DNA of 64,000 nucleotides from positions 620,001 through 684,000 of the forward strand of contig NZ_SMLK01000002.1 in NCBI RefSeq assembly GCF_004681975.1, given 5' to 3'. Every line of letters begins with the position of its first letter. Positions within the stretch are counted from its first letter, which is position 1. Under the pieces are notes generated by a model that did no database searches, was not told the origin of the DNA, and saw nothing but the letters and a program-made list of their open reading frames with translations. Source of the stretch: Ramlibacter humi (GTDB taxonomy: Bacteria > Pseudomonadota > Gammaproteobacteria > Burkholderiales > Burkholderiaceae_C). A program made the translations under genes and the position numbers. This document shows, piece after piece, positions 1 through 9,747 of the stretch.

Positions 1-924
1 CAGCTCGCGCCCGAGGAAGTGCACCTCCGTCAGGTAGTGGCGCAGCGCGACTTCGCACTGGCGGCTCAGCGCCTGCTCCAGCGTCTGCGCCGACACGTTG
101 GGGTTGCCGTCGCGGTCGCCGCCGATCCACATGCCCATGCGCAGGAAGCTGGCCACGGGTTGCGAGCCCAGCTCGCGCTCCAGTCCGGCATACAGCTTGG
201 GGATCTCGCGCAGGAAGGTGGCCTCGTAGTACGACAGCGCGTTCTCGATCTCGTCGGCCACGGTGAGCTTGGAGAAGCGCAGCAGCCGCGTCTGCCACAG
301 CTGCATCACGCGGGCGCGGATCTGCGCTTCGTTCGCGGACAGCTCGCGCGGCGCCAGGGCGTCTCGCGGCAGCGCTCGTGCCTTGATCTCGTCGCGCTCG
401 GCCAGCAGGTGCGCGATCTCGCGCTCGGCGTCCAGGATGCTCTGGCGCTGCACTTCGGTCGGGTGCGCGGTGAGCACCGGCGACACGTAGCTGGTGGCCA
501 GCGTCTGCGAAATGGCGCGCGGCTGGATGCCGGCCCAGCGCAGCCGCGCCAGCGCCACATCGATGCTGCCTTCCTGCGTGTCGCCGGCGCGCTCGTGCAC
601 GGCGCGGCGGCGGATGTGGTGGCGGTCCTCGGCCAGGTTGGCCAGGTGGCTGAAGTAGGTGAACGCACGGATCACGCTGACGGCCTGGTCGCCGCTGAGC
701 GTCTTCAGCAGCGTCTTCAGCGCCTTGTCGGCGTCGTGATCGGCGTCGCGGCGGAAGGCGACGGAGAGCTTGCGGATGCGCTCGACCAGCTCGTACGCAT
801 CGACGCCTTCCTGCTCGCGGATGACGTCGCCCAGGATGCGGCCCAGCAGGCGGATGTCCTCGACCAGCGGCCGCTCGTTGTCCCGTGCGCGGCGCGCCGG
901 CGTGTCCTGCGGGGGTGGGGGCAT
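1..924 (-). CDS. ppc: Phosphoenolpyruvate carboxylase, N-terminal part (runs off left edge)
   Basis: Carboxylates phosphoenolpyruvate with bicarbonate to oxaloacetate, an anaplerotic cytoplasmic enzyme. About 308 codons of an expected 900+ are visible; the C-terminal two thirds lies outside the window. Family hallmarks visible are [14 protein letters not shown] (the catalytic-histidine loop, near residue 145) and [10 protein letters not shown] (near residue 280). The start ATG at 924-922 is preceded by a purine-rich GGAGAGAG. It diverges from hemC with only 86 bases between the start codons, so the two promoters must lie very close together. The reading frame is open throughout and nothing suggests damage. 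Confidence 0.95.
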   Translation of the reverse strand, partial: MPPPPQDTPARRARDNERPLVEDIRLLGRILGDVIREQEGVDAYELVERIRKLSVAFRRDADHDADKALKTLLKTLSGDQAVSVIRAFTYFSHLANLAEDRHHIRRRAVHERAGDTQEGSIDVALARLRWAGIQPRAISQTLATSYVSPVLTAHPTEVQRQSILDAEREIAHLLAERDEIKARALPRDALAPRELSANEAQIRARVMQLWQTRLLRFSKLTVADEIENALSYYEATFLREIPKLYAGLERELGSQPVASFLRMGMWIGGDRDGNPNVSAQTLEQALSRQCEVALRHYLTEVHFLGREL

Positions 925-963
925 AGGGGGCTCTCTCCGCCTGCTGAAATTTTGGGCAGCGCA

Positions 964-975
964 GATGCTAGCATC
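964..975. promoter_or_regulatory. Perfect 12-bp palindrome between divergent ppc and hemC
   Basis: GATGCTAGCATC reads the same on both strands and sits in the 86-base gap between the ppc and hemC starts. Each strand carries TGCTAGCAT, which resembles an extended -10 element (TGN followed by TAGCAT) placed about 40 bases before either start codon. No convincing -35 was seen on either side. It could be two overlapping extended -10 promoters, an operator, or chance. Confidence 0.35.
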
Positions 976-1010
976 GGCACCCCCCGAAGGATGACAGGCA
1001 GGTTACGGCA

Positions 1011-1913
1011 TTGGGCACGTTCACCATCGCCACCCGCGAAAGCCGCTTGGCGCTCTGGCAGGCCGAGCACGTGAAGGCGCGGCTGGCCGCGCATGGGCAC
1101 GAGGTGTCGCTGCTGGGCATGACCACCCGCGGCGACCAGATCCTGGACCGCAGCCTCAGCAAGGTCGGCGGCAAGGGCCTGTTCGTCAAGGAACTGGAAG
1201 TCGCCCTCGAGGAAGGCCGCGCCGACCTGGCCGTGCACTCGCTCAAGGACGTGCCGATGGACCTGCCCGAGGGCTTCGCGCTCGCTTGCGTGATGGAGCG
1301 CGAGGACCCGCGCGACGCCTTCGTCTCGAACCGATACCAGCAGCTGCAGGACCTGCCGCAGGGCGCGCTGGTCGGCACGTCCAGCCTGCGCCGCGTGGTG
1401 CTGCTGCAGGCGCTGCGGCCGGACCTGCGCATCGAGCCGCTGCGCGGCAACCTGGACACGCGCCTGCGCAAGCTGGACGAAGGCGGCTACGACGCCATCG
1501 TGCTGGCGGCGGCGGGGCTGAAGCGGCTGGGGCTGGAGAGCCGCATCCGCGCAGTGTTCGAACCGTCGGAGATGCTGCCCGCGGCGGGGCAGGGTGCCTT
1601 GGGCATCGAAGTGCGCGCCGATCACGCGGCGGTGGCGCAAGCCCTTTCGCCGCTGGCGCACCAGGTGACCTGGCTCGCGGTGGCGGCCGAGCGCGCGGTC
1701 AGCCGCGCCATGGGCGGCAGCTGCTCCATGCCGCTGGCCGCGCATGCCACGCTGCGGGGCGAAGTGCTGCAACTGCGCGGCGCATGGGGCGATCCGGACC
1801 AGCCGGGCCGGCTGGTGCGCGCCGAAGCCAGCGGTGCGGTGGGCAGCCTGGAAGAAGCCGCCGCGTTGGGCACTCGCCTGGCCGAAGAGCTGCGCGCCGG
1901 CGGCGCGCGCTGA
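1011..1913 (+). CDS. hemC: Hydroxymethylbilane synthase (porphobilinogen deaminase)
   Basis: Polymerises four porphobilinogens into hydroxymethylbilane for heme and siroheme. The 300-residue length is normal. Visible motifs: an N-terminal [14 protein letters not shown] block, [11 protein letters not shown] with the substrate-site aspartate region, TSSLRR, and [10 protein letters not shown] near residue 235, whose cysteine carries the dipyrromethane cofactor. The start is TTG at 1011, preceded by AGGCAGG; the upstream ATG at 991 is in another frame. It is the first gene of hemC-hemD-hemX-hemY, with hemD starting 9 bases after the stop. Confidence 0.96.
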   Translation: MGTFTIATRESRLALWQAEHVKARLAAHGHEVSLLGMTTRGDQILDRSLSKVGGKGLFVKELEVALEEGRADLAVHSLKDVPMDLPEGFALACVMEREDPRDAFVSNRYQQLQDLPQGALVGTSSLRRVVLLQALRPDLRIEPLRGNLDTRLRKLDEGGYDAIVLAAAGLKRLGLESRIRAVFEPSEMLPAAGQGALGIEVRADHAAVAQALSPLAHQVTWLAVAAERAVSRAMGGSCSMPLAAHATLRGEVLQLRGAWGDPDQPGRLVRAEASGAVGSLEEAAALGTRLAEELRAGGAR

Positions 1914-1922
1914 AGGCGCCGC

Positions 1923-2681
1923 ATGCGCGTGGTGCTCACCCGGCCGGCGCAGGACGCTGCGGGTTGGGCGCGCGACCTGCGCGCCGCGGGCCATGAGGTC
2001 GTTTCGCTGCCGCTGATCGAGATCGGGCCGCCGCCGGATGCGGATGCGTTGGCGCGTGCCCGGCAGGCGCTGGGCGATTTCAACGCAGCGATGTTCGTCA
2101 GCGCCAACGCAGTGCGCGGGCTGCTCGGTGAGCGCTGCTCCTGGCCGGCACGCATGCGCGCCTGGGCGACGGGCCCCGGCACTCGCGATGCGTTGCTCGC
2201 AGCCGGCATCCCGGCACAAGCGATCGACTCGCCGGACGAGGCCGCTGCGCAATTCGATTCGGAAGCGTTGTGGGCGCTGGTCGAAGGCCAGGCGGTGGCC
2301 GGCGCGCGTGTCCTGCTCCTGCGCGGTGCCGACGCCACCGGTGAACCGGCGGGCCGCGACTGGCTGAGGTCGCGCCTGGCGTCCGCCGGCGTGCAGGTTG
2401 AAACCGTCGCCACGTACTCGCGCCGCGCGCCGTCGTGGTCGGCGATGCAAGCGGATGAAGCGGCCCGCGCGGCAGGCGGTGGCGCCGTCTGGCTCTTCAG
2501 CAGCAGCGAAGCCATCCGCAATCTCGCGCACTTGCTGCCAGCCCAGGACTGGTCGCGCGCCCGTGCCGTGGCGACCCATGAGCGCATCGCGCAGGCCGCG
2601 CGGGAAGCGGGCTTCGGTGTTGTTTGCCCGTCACGACCCGGCCGGGCGGCCGTGGCCGCCGCCCTAGAATCATTCGGATGA
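1923..2681 (+). CDS. hemD: Uroporphyrinogen-III synthase
   Basis: Cyclises hydroxymethylbilane with inversion of ring D to uroporphyrinogen III, the step after HemC. At 252 residues the length is typical. Sequence conservation in this family is low, but the start MRVVLTRPAQDAAGWARDL and the ATGPGTRDALLAAG and FSSSEAIRNL segments fit, and its position between hemC and a hemX-like gene makes the call firm. Its TGA overlaps the ATG of the next gene by four bases, which suggests translational coupling. Confidence 0.93.
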   Translation: MRVVLTRPAQDAAGWARDLRAAGHEVVSLPLIEIGPPPDADALARARQALGDFNAAMFVSANAVRGLLGERCSWPARMRAWATGPGTRDALLAAGIPAQAIDSPDEAAAQFDSEALWALVEGQAVAGARVLLLRGADATGEPAGRDWLRSRLASAGVQVETVATYSRRAPSWSAMQADEAARAAGGGAVWLFSSSEAIRNLAHLLPAQDWSRARAVATHERIAQAAREAGFGVVCPSRPGRAAVAAALESFG

Positions 2682-3766
2682 GTGCCGAGCCCGAACGCGA
2701 GCCAGCCGCTCCGAGCTCTCCTTCCACCGACCACCTCCCCGCGACTGCTCCCGCCGCCGATCCGGCCGGGTCCGGCCGCGGAGCGCCGGCGCGCCGGGCC
2801 ATGGGCCTGCTCGCCGTCCTGGCGCTGGTGTCGCTCGCGCTGAGTGGATTGCTCTGGCAGAAGCTGTCGACCATCCAGGAACAGCTGGCGCGCCAGAGCG
2901 CCGACGCCGGCAGCCAGTCCGTGGAGGCGCGCGCCATCGCGAAACAGGCGCAGGAACTCGCGCGCGACGTGGCGGCGCGCCAGGCCGTCGCCGAGACGCG
3001 CCTGAACGAGGTGGCGATGCAGCGCGGCCAGCTCGAGGACCTGATGCAGAGCCTGTCGCGCTCGCGTGACGAGAACCTGGTGGTGGACATCGAAGCCGGC
3101 CTGCGCCTGGCGCAACAGCAGGCCCAGCTGACGCTCAGCGCCGAGCCGCTGCTGGCCGCGCTGCGTACCGCCGACCAGCGCCTGGCCCGCTCGGGCGAGC
3201 CGCGGCTGGCACGCATCCGCGCCGCCATCACGCGCGACATGGACCGCATCAAGACCGCGGCCGTGGCCGACGTGCCCGGCATCCTGCTGCGCATCGACGA
3301 CATCGCGCGGCAGGTCGACGAACTGCCGCTGGCCAACGCCGTCGGCGCGGCGGCAGGCCGCGCGCCGGCCAAGCCCGCCAGCGCGCCGGCGTCGCGGCCT
3401 GCTCCGTGGTGGGAACCTGCCATCGCCGCCGTGCGCGACGAAGCGCGCAGCCTGGTGCGCGTGAGCCGCATCGACCAGCCTGAAGCCGCGCTCGTTGCGC
3501 CCGACCAGGCTTTCTTCCTGCGCGAGAACCTGAAGTTGCGGCTGATGAACGCGCGGCTGGCGCTGCTGTCGCGGCAGATCGACGCGGCGCGCGCCGACGT
3601 GTCCGCGGCTTCCGTCGCGCTGCAGAAGTACTTCGATCCCGCCGCGCGCCGCACCCAGGCGATGGTCGCGCTGCTGCAGCAGACGCAGCAGCAATTGCGC
3701 GTGGTCGACGTGCCGCGCATTGACGAAACGCTGGCCACGCTGGCCACCACGGCGGCGGGGAGATAA
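2678..3766 (+). CDS. hemX: HemX-family membrane protein of the heme operon
   Basis: A 362-residue protein of the HemX family, often labelled uroporphyrinogen-III C-methyltransferase although it has no recognisable methyltransferase fold; its true role is unclear. A Pro/Ala/Ser-rich cytoplasmic leader of about 40 residues is followed by one membrane segment (MGLLAVLALVSLALSGLLW, about residues 43-61) and a long helical, probably coiled-coil region rich in Gln and Arg. The start ATG at 2678 overlaps the hemD stop in ATGA; a longer in-frame extension to 2624 inside hemD is unlikely. hemY follows after three bases. Confidence 0.85.
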   Translation: MSAEPEREPAAPSSPSTDHLPATAPAADPAGSGRGAPARRAMGLLAVLALVSLALSGLLWQKLSTIQEQLARQSADAGSQSVEARAIAKQAQELARDVAARQAVAETRLNEVAMQRGQLEDLMQSLSRSRDENLVVDIEAGLRLAQQQAQLTLSAEPLLAALRTADQRLARSGEPRLARIRAAITRDMDRIKTAAVADVPGILLRIDDIARQVDELPLANAVGAAAGRAPAKPASAPASRPAPWWEPAIAAVRDEARSLVRVSRIDQPEAALVAPDQAFFLRENLKLRLMNARLALLSRQIDAARADVSAASVALQKYFDPAARRTQAMVALLQQTQQQLRVVDVPRIDETLATLATTAAGR

Positions 3767-3769
3767 GGC

Positions 3770-5023
3770 GTGCGCGCCGCGCTGTGGCTTCTCGCACTGT
3801 TCGGCATCGCGGCCGCGGTGGCGCTGTTCGCGGGCAACAACCAGGGCACGGTGACGGTGTTCTGGCCGCCGTACCGCGTGGACCTGTCGCTCAACCTGGT
3901 GCTGCTGCTCCTGCTGGGCGCTTTCCTGTTCCTGCACGCCGCGCTCCGCGCGCTGGCGGCGCTGTTCGACCTGCCGCGGCAGGCGCTGCGCTGGCGCGTG
4001 CAACAGCGCGAGCGGGGCATGCACGCTTCGCTGCTCGACGCCGCGTCGCACCTGCTGGCGGGCCGCTTCATTCGCGCGCGCAAGTCGGCGGAGTCGGCGC
4101 TGGCGCAGGAAGCATCGCTTTCCGCCGGCGGCGCCGCGCCCGCCAACGGCTCGCAACTGCGCACCATCGCCCACCTGCTGGCCGCCGAAAGCGCGCAGGC
4201 GCTGCAGGACCGCCCGGCGCGCGAGGAGCACCTGCGGCAGGCGCTGGAGCAGACCGGCGCGCGCGACGCGCAGGAAACGCACGAAGGCGCCCTGCTGCGC
4301 GCGGCACGCTGGTCGCTCGACGACCGCGAGCCGCACGCCGCCATCGGCTGGCTGCGCGAACTGCCGACGGGCGCCGGCCGCCGCACGCTCGCACTGCGGA
4401 TGAAGCTCAAGGCCGCGCGCCTGGCACGCCACACCGGCGAAGCGCTGGAGACCGCGCGGCTGCTGGCCAAGCACCGCGCGTTCTCTTCGTCCGCGGCGGA
4501 AAGCCTGGTGCGCGGATTGGCGACCGACCTGCTGAACACCGCGCACGAGCCCGCGCAACTGCAGCGCGCCTGGCTGTCGCTGGAACCGCAGGAGCGCGCG
4601 ATGCCCGAGCTGGCGGTCCATGCTGCCACGCGGCTCGTGATGCTGGGCGGCGACGCGGGCCTCGCGCGCGAATGGCTGCTGCCGGTTTGGGAGCGCCTGC
4701 CCCAGCTGAGCGACTCGCTGAAGGTGAAGCTGGTGGCCGCGCTGGAGCAGGGCCTGGACAGCCTCGATGGCGTCTGGCTGGCCCACATCGAAGGCGCCCA
4801 GCGCGCCAACCCGCGCGACGCCACGCTGCAATACCTGGCTGGCATGGCGTGCATGAAGCGCCAGCTTTGGGGCAAGGCGCAGCAGCTGCTGCGTCAGGCT
4901 TCGCTGGGGCTGCAGGATGCGCGGCTGCATCGTGACGCTTGCCGCGCGTTGGCGGTGCTGGCGGAAGAGCGCGGAGATGCGGAGGCGGCCGCTTCGGCGT
5001 GGAAAGAGGCGGCGCGGAAGTAG
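3770..5023 (+). CDS. hemY: HemY-family membrane protein with TPR-like repeats
   Basis: Member of the proteobacterial HemY family (417 residues), encoded with hemX at the end of hemCD operons. This is not the Gram-positive protoporphyrinogen oxidase of the same name. Two membrane helices near the N terminus (about residues 3-20 and 39-62) are followed by a soluble, alanine- and leucine-rich helical region consistent with TPR repeats. Its exact role in heme synthesis is unproven. The GTG start at 3770 is three bases after the hemX TAA. A strong hairpin lies 25 bases after the stop. Confidence 0.88.
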   Translation: MRAALWLLALFGIAAAVALFAGNNQGTVTVFWPPYRVDLSLNLVLLLLLGAFLFLHAALRALAALFDLPRQALRWRVQQRERGMHASLLDAASHLLAGRFIRARKSAESALAQEASLSAGGAAPANGSQLRTIAHLLAAESAQALQDRPAREEHLRQALEQTGARDAQETHEGALLRAARWSLDDREPHAAIGWLRELPTGAGRRTLALRMKLKAARLARHTGEALETARLLAKHRAFSSSAAESLVRGLATDLLNTAHEPAQLQRAWLSLEPQERAMPELAVHAATRLVMLGGDAGLAREWLLPVWERLPQLSDSLKVKLVAALEQGLDSLDGVWLAHIEGAQRANPRDATLQYLAGMACMKRQLWGKAQQLLRQASLGLQDARLHRDACRALAVLAEERGDAEAAASAWKEAARK

Positions 5024-5047
5024 GAGAACCGCCGGCTTACCCAAAAG

Positions 5048-5072
5048 AAAGCGCGCCTCAAGGGCGCGCTTT
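5048..5072. terminator. Terminator between convergent hemY and lipoprotein gene
   Basis: AAAGCGCGCC pairs with GGCGCGCTTT around a five-base TCAAG loop. It has A residues before and T residues after the stem, so it could end transcription from both sides: the hemCDXY operon from the left and the lipoprotein gene from the right. Confidence 0.75.
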
Positions 5073-5104
5073 CCGTCTGCAAGGGCGAGTAGGCGCCCCG
5101 CCGA

Positions 5105-6118
5105 TCAGCGTTTGCCGATTTCGACGTACCCGGGGTGCACGAGGTTGTCGAGCCCGGCGAACACGAAGACCATGTCAGCAGAGCGCATGGCAAAGAAGAG
5201 TCCATCGGCGGCCGTGTTGATGCCCAACAAACCCGGCACCAGCGTCGCGACCGCAGGGCCATTGCGTGCCGTCTGGACATTGGTTTCCGTGCGCTGAGTC
5301 GAGGTGAGCGCGGCCGTGGTCACATTGGTCGTGGTGCCCTGCGACTCGCTATTGACCCCTGCACCGGCGACGTCGCTGAAAGTGGCCGACTGATTCAAGC
5401 CGATCCAGAAGCGGCGAGACGTGCCGGCGGATTGGCTCGCGCGCAGGAAGATCTTCTCGGTGCCCACCTTGGCGATTCGGAAGGTGATCTTCCCGATCGC
5501 ACCGAAGTCCGCGGTGAAGTCCGGGCCGTCATTGGTCACGACAGCCGTCCTGACGGAGGCTGCGGGACAGGTCGCGATGGTATAGATGGTGAGGTCGTTG
5601 CACTGCCTGAATGTGCCCGCGACGATTTCACCGGTGAAGATGTTGTTGTTCGCTGGAGCAGCCGTGTCGACGATGGTCGTCAGGAACTTGTACTGCCCCT
5701 CTGCTTCGCCCATGGTGGTGACGAATGACCGAGAAGCAATGAAGGGAACCACCTTGGCCCCGATGCGCAAGCCGCCGGCGACGGTGTCCCCGAACTGGCT
5801 GAAGGTCGCGTTGTTCACGGCGGGGGCCGTGCCTGCCGGCGTGAACTGGAAGTTGCTTCCCGAAGCGGAGAAGCTGCCCGTGTCGTCCGTCCCGGCCCCT
5901 TTGAGGTGATAGGTCTTCGCGTCGAAGTCGAGGGACAGGGCGTACTGCTGCGTATTGGCCGCGAACACGGTGTAGTCGCCATTTCGGGCGTCCGCGACAG
6001 CGGGCGCTGTTCCGCTTTCGCCGCCACCGCCGCCGCATCCGCTGACGGCGGCGGCCAATGCGAGGACGCCCAGCCAAGCCATCGCGCGGCCCGGAAGCTG
6101 GTTGATTCGAGTTTTCAA
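5105..6118 (-). CDS. Predicted lipoprotein of unknown function
   Basis: A 337-residue secreted lipoprotein. The first 30 residues form a type II signal peptide (MKTRINQLPGRAMAWLGVLA then a VSGC lipobox), followed by a GGGGGE linker typical of Comamonadaceae lipoproteins. The mature part is rich in Thr, Ser, Ala and Gly and looks like beta-sheet; no catalytic motif was recognised. The start is TTG at 6118, chosen because AGGAGG lies five bases upstream. The GC content is visibly lower than in neighbouring genes. It is a stand-alone gene, convergent with hemY. Confidence 0.8.
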   Translation of the reverse strand: MKTRINQLPGRAMAWLGVLALAAAVSGCGGGGGESGTAPAVADARNGDYTVFAANTQQYALSLDFDAKTYHLKGAGTDDTGSFSASGSNFQFTPAGTAPAVNNATFSQFGDTVAGGLRIGAKVVPFIASRSFVTTMGEAEGQYKFLTTIVDTAAPANNNIFTGEIVAGTFRQCNDLTIYTIATCPAASVRTAVVTNDGPDFTADFGAIGKITFRIAKVGTEKIFLRASQSAGTSRRFWIGLNQSATFSDVAGAGVNSESQGTTTNVTTAALTSTQRTETNVQTARNGPAVATLVPGLLGINTAADGLFFAMRSADMVFVFAGLDNLVHPGYVEIGKR

Positions 6119-6244
6119 GTATTCCTCCTCTGTGTTTGAGAGGGGTAATACTTTCTGGGACCGAAAGGTGCGAGTAATCCTTCTTATGAAGTATTCGGGG
6201 CGACGCCGTCGTCAAGCGCACGGGTTCGTGAAACCATTCCCAAT

Positions 6245-6273
6245 AAAAAAGGAGCCTCTACGGCTCCTTTTTT
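6245..6273 (-). terminator. Rho-independent terminator of the DUF805 gene
   Basis: AAAAAAGGAGCC pairs with GGCTCCTTTTTT around TCTAC. It lies 16 bases past the stop of the DUF805 gene and has a six-T run when read on the minus strand. Confidence 0.85.
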
Positions 6274-6288
6274 GGCGAGGTGCTCAAC

Positions 6289-6651
6289 TCACTGCTGGCC
6301 CGGCACCAAGTCGCCGGTGGGCGTGGCGGCAGGGCCGTACTGGTTGTCGCCGGCCTGGCTGGGCTGCGCCAGGAACCAGAGGATCACCAGGCCGATGATC
6401 GGGATCAGGCCGATCAGCAGCAGCCAGGCGGTCTTGCCGGTGTCGTGCAGGCGGCGCGCACCGGCGGCCAGGGAGGGCACCAGCAGCGCCAAGGCCGCGA
6501 TGATCGACACCCAGTCGTTGATCATGCCGGTGACCAGGCAGACCACCAGCTGGAACAAGAAGAACCACCAGAACTCCGGCCGGCCGGCGCGGCCGCTGAA
6601 GTCGGCGTATTTGCTGAAGCACGTCTTGACGGCTTGTTGGAAATCTTCCAC
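6289..6651 (-). CDS. DUF805-family small inner-membrane protein
   Basis: A 120-residue membrane protein of the DUF805 family. The N-terminal motif FSGRAGRPEFWWFFLF is the family signature (aromatic-rich, entering the first helix). Three to four hydrophobic segments follow, with the conserved GARRLHDTGKTAWLL loop and a hydrophilic tail from about residue 98. Function is unknown for the family. The start is GTG at 6651, with GGAGGGG five bases upstream. A monocistronic unit is likely, since both neighbours have their own terminators. Confidence 0.88.
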   Translation of the reverse strand: MEDFQQAVKTCFSKYADFSGRAGRPEFWWFFLFQLVVCLVTGMINDWVSIIAALALLVPSLAAGARRLHDTGKTAWLLLIGLIPIIGLVILWFLAQPSQAGDNQYGPAATPTGDLVPGQQ

Positions 6652-6764
6652 TGGAACCCCTCCGGTATGCGGGCATCTGCCCAGCGCGCGATCCTATCGG
6701 CATGCATGAGCTGGACCGCGTGAAGGATTCACGCCAGCGGCACTTTCGAAGCCCGGCCAATGAA

Positions 6765-6788
6765 AAAGGGAGCCCTCGGGCTCCCTTT
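6765..6788 (-). terminator. Rho-independent terminator downstream of rne
   Basis: AAAGGGAGCC pairs with GGCTCCCTTT around a CTCG loop, 20 bases past the rne stop. On the minus strand it is followed by a short T-rich stretch (TTTTTC). Confidence 0.8.
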
Positions 6789-6807
6789 CGGTCGACGGCC
6801 GTGCGGC

Positions 6808-9747
6808 TTATTGCAGCGGCTGCGTCTCGAACGGCAGCTTCAGGTCGCGCAGGTCGCGGCGGGTTTCCACCAGCACCAGCGGGCCTTCGTCGAGCACTAC
6901 GACCGGGGGACGCTCGCGCGGCACGCGGATCGGCTTGGGTTCGGCGGCGATGGCGGCCTGGACGGCGGCGATCTTTTCGGCGTTCGAGTTGACCCACTCG
7001 AGGCCGGACTCGGACGCCACGCGGACCAGCTGGTCCACCGGCAGCTCGAACCGCTGCACCTTGGGCAGCCCGGCGGGCGCGGCCGGCGCGGGGGTGGGTG
7101 CCGCAGCAGGCGGCTGCACCGCGATGGGCGCGGCGGACGGCGCGGGAGCGGCCTGCTCGCCGGCGGGCGCCTCGTCGGAGACGAAGCCGGTGGGGTAGCG
7201 CGGGCGGCGCTCTTCGGCGAACGGCGCTGCTTCACCCGTTTGCTCGGCGGCGGCAGCGGGAGCGCCTTCTTCGCGCTCTTCGCGGCCGTTGCGTTCGCGG
7301 CGGTCACGGCCATAGCGGTCGCGTGAGCGGCGCGGCTCGCGGCGGCCTTCGCCTTCCGGCTGCCCGCCTTGCGGCGCGGCGCCGTTCATGGCCGCGAGAT
7401 CGGCGGCTTCGGCGCTGGCGCCTTCGACCACCGCGTCTTCGCTCAGCGCTTGCGCGCCTTCACGCGGACGGCGGTCGCCACGCTCGCCACGGTCGCGGCG
7501 GCCTTCGCCACGCTCACCGCGCTCACCACGCGGGGGGCGATCGCCGCGAGCTTCCGGCACGGCGCTGTTCGGTGCACCGGCTTCCTGGCCCTGGCGCTGC
7601 TCGTCGCCACGGCGCTCGTCGCGGCGGTCACGGCGATCGCGTTCGCCGCGGCCTTCGCGTTGCTCGCGCGGTTCCCGCTGTTCACGCGGTTCGCGGTCGG
7701 CACGCTGCTCGCCACGTTCACCGCGTTCACCGCGTTCACCGCGCGGGGGGCGGTCACGGCGCTGCTCGCCTTCGGCGCGCTGCTGCTGTGCCTCGCCGCC
7801 TTCGGCCGCGACGCGTTCGCGCCGCTGTTCACCGTCGCGGCGCTGCTCGTGATCGCGGCCTCCGCGGCCACCACGGTCGCCCCGGCCCCGGCCACCACGG
7901 CGGCCATCGCCACGTTCGCCGCGGCCTCCTTCGCGCCTGGCTTCACCACCGGCCGCGGCAGGTGCGGCTGCGGCGGGCGCCGGCGCAGCGGCCGGTTGCG
8001 GGCTGAACAGGTTGCGGATCCAGGAGAAGAAGCTGGGCTCGGGCGTTGCGGCCACAGGCGCGGGCGCCGCGGCGGGCGCGCGTGCAGCGGCTTGCGGTGC
8101 GGGCTCGGCCACCTTCTCGGGCTTGGGCGGCGCGACGGGCGCCGGCGCGTCGGGCAGCACGCCCTTGATGACGGGTTCCTGCCGGTTGGTGCGTTCCTGC
8201 GAGCGGCGGGTGACGGTGGTCTCCTCGTCGAACTCCTCGGCCATGTGGTAGCTGGCCTTCAGGTTGTCCAGGCGCGGGTCGTCGTGCTTCAGGCGTTCCA
8301 GCTTGTAGTGCGGCGTGTCCAGCGACTTGTTGGGCACCAGCAGCACGTTCAGGCGCTGCTTCAGCTCGATCTTGGTGATCTCGGTGCGCTTCTCGTTCAG
8401 CAGGAACGAGGCGACTTCCACCGGCACCTGCACGTGCACCGCGGCGGTGGAGTCTTTCATCGACTCTTCCTGGATGATGCGCAGGATCTGCAGCGCGGAG
8501 CTTTCCGTGTCGCGGATGTGGCCGTGGCCGCCGCAGCGCGGGCAGGGGATGGAAGCGCCTTCGGACAGCGCCGGGCGCAGGCGCTGGCGGCTCATCTCCA
8601 TCAGGCCGAACTTGCTGATGGTGCCGAACTGCACGCGCGCGCGGTCCTGGCGCAGCGCATCGCGCAGGCGGTTCTCCACCTCGCGGCGGTTCTTCGACTC
8701 CTCCATGTCGATGAAGTCGATGACGATCAGGCCGCCCAGGTCGCGCAGGCGCATCTGGCGCGCCACTTCGTCGGCGGCCTCCAGGTTGGTGCGGGTGGCG
8801 GTCTCCTCGATGTCGCCGCCCTTGATCGCGCGCGCCGAGTTGACGTCGATGGAGACCAGCGCTTCGGTGTGGTCGATGACGATGACGCCGCCGGACGGCA
8901 GCTTCACCTCGCGGGCGTACGCCGACTCGATCTGGTGCTCGATCTGGAAGCGCGAGAAGAGCGGCGCGTCGTCGCGGTAGCGCTTCACCCGGGCGGCGTG
9001 CTCGGGCATGACGTGCGACATGAACTGCTGCGCCTGCTCGTAGATGTCGTCCGTGTCGATCAGGATGTCGCCGATGTCGTTGTTGAAGTAGTCGCGGATC
9101 GCACGGATGACCAGCGACGACTCCTGGTAGATCAGGAACGCGCCCTTGCCGCCCTTGGCGGCGCCGTCGATGGCGTTCCACAGCTTGAGCAGGTAGTTCA
9201 GGTCCCACTGCAGCTCGGGCGCGCTGCGGCCGATGCCGGCGGTGCGCGCGATGATGGACATGCCGTTGGGGTACTCCAACTGGTCCATGTTCTCCTTGAG
9301 TTCCTGCCGGTCCTCGCCCTCGATGCGCCGGCTGACGCCGCCGCCGCGCGGGTTGTTGGGCATCAGCACCACGTAGCGGCCGGCCAGCGAGATGAAGGTG
9401 GTGAGCGCCGCCCCCTTGTTGCCGCGCTCTTCCTTCTCCACCTGGACCAGCAGCTCCTGGCCTTCGCGGATCGCCTCGTTGATGCGCGCCTGCGAGGGCG
9501 ACACGCCCTGCGCGAAGTACTGCTTGGAGATTTCCTTGAACGGCAGGAAGCCGTGGCGGTCCTCGCCGTAGTCGACGAAACAGGCTTCCAGCGAAGGCTC
9601 GACGCGCGTGACGACGGCCTTGTAGATGTTGCCCTTGCGCTGCTCGCGCCCTTCGATCTCGATTTCGTAGTCGAGGAGCTTCTGCCCGTCGACGATGGCC
9701 AGCCGGCGCTCTTCGGCCTGCGTGGCATTGATCAGCATCCGCTTCAT
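6808..9747 (-). CDS. rne: Ribonuclease E
   Basis: Endoribonuclease that starts mRNA decay and processes rRNA and tRNA; core of the degradosome. The 979-residue protein begins [21 protein letters not shown]. An S1 RNA-binding domain (about residues 35-125), the 5'-sensor region and the DNase-I-like catalytic region follow. The magnesium-binding aspartates are in VSIDVNSA and [11 protein letters not shown], and the zinc link is [12 protein letters not shown] near residue 400. From about residue 600 the protein is disordered: Arg/Gly/Glu-rich repeats, then Ala/Pro-rich sequence, ending in a conserved-looking acidic and basic tip. The start ATG at 9747 has AAGGTGA upstream; the frame stays open for 90 more codons upstream, but that extension lies in the presumed leader. 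Confidence 0.97.
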   Translation of the reverse strand: MKRMLINATQAEERRLAIVDGQKLLDYEIEIEGREQRKGNIYKAVVTRVEPSLEACFVDYGEDRHGFLPFKEISKQYFAQGVSPSQARINEAIREGQELLVQVEKEERGNKGAALTTFISLAGRYVVLMPNNPRGGGVSRRIEGEDRQELKENMDQLEYPNGMSIIARTAGIGRSAPELQWDLNYLLKLWNAIDGAAKGGKGAFLIYQESSLVIRAIRDYFNNDIGDILIDTDDIYEQAQQFMSHVMPEHAARVKRYRDDAPLFSRFQIEHQIESAYAREVKLPSGGVIVIDHTEALVSIDVNSARAIKGGDIEETATRTNLEAADEVARQMRLRDLGGLIVIDFIDMEESKNRREVENRLRDALRQDRARVQFGTISKFGLMEMSRQRLRPALSEGASIPCPRCGGHGHIRDTESSALQILRIIQEESMKDSTAAVHVQVPVEVASFLLNEKRTEITKIELKQRLNVLLVPNKSLDTPHYKLERLKHDDPRLDNLKASYHMAEEFDEETTVTRRSQERTNRQEPVIKGVLPDAPAPVAPPKPEKVAEPAPQAAARAPAAAPAPVAATPEPSFFSWIRNLFSPQPAAAPAPAAAAPAAAGGEARREGGRGERGDGRRGGRGRGDRGGRGGRDHEQRRDGEQRRERVAAEGGEAQQQRAEGEQRRDRPPRGERGERGERGEQRADREPREQREPREQREGRGERDRRDRRDERRGDEQRQGQEAGAPNSAVPEARGDRPPRGERGERGEGRRDRGERGDRRPREGAQALSEDAVVEGASAEAADLAAMNGAAPQGGQPEGEGRREPRRSRDRYGRDRRERNGREEREEGAPAAAAEQTGEAAPFAEERRPRYPTGFVSDEAPAGEQAAPAPSAAPIAVQPPAAAPTPAPAAPAGLPKVQRFELPVDQLVRVASESGLEWVNSNAEKIAAVQAAIAAEPKPIRVPRERPPVVVLDEGPLVLVETRRDLRDLKLPFETQPLQ
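7300..7935 (-). repeat. Arg/Gly/Glu-rich tandem repeat tract inside rne
   Basis: About 200 codons of the RNase E tail consist of degenerate short repeats such as [23 protein letters not shown] and [10 protein letters not shown]. At the DNA level this is a CGN/GGN/GAN-rich tract with near-identical 9- to 18-base units, so length variation by slippage is plausible. In other RNase E proteins such tails bind RNA and degradosome partners; binding here is inferred. Confidence 0.8.

Noticed and set aside
1622-5044. 1140-codon open frame on the minus strand over hemC-hemY
   Set aside because: Antisense to four intact heme genes with clear motifs; composition is that of a shadow frame.
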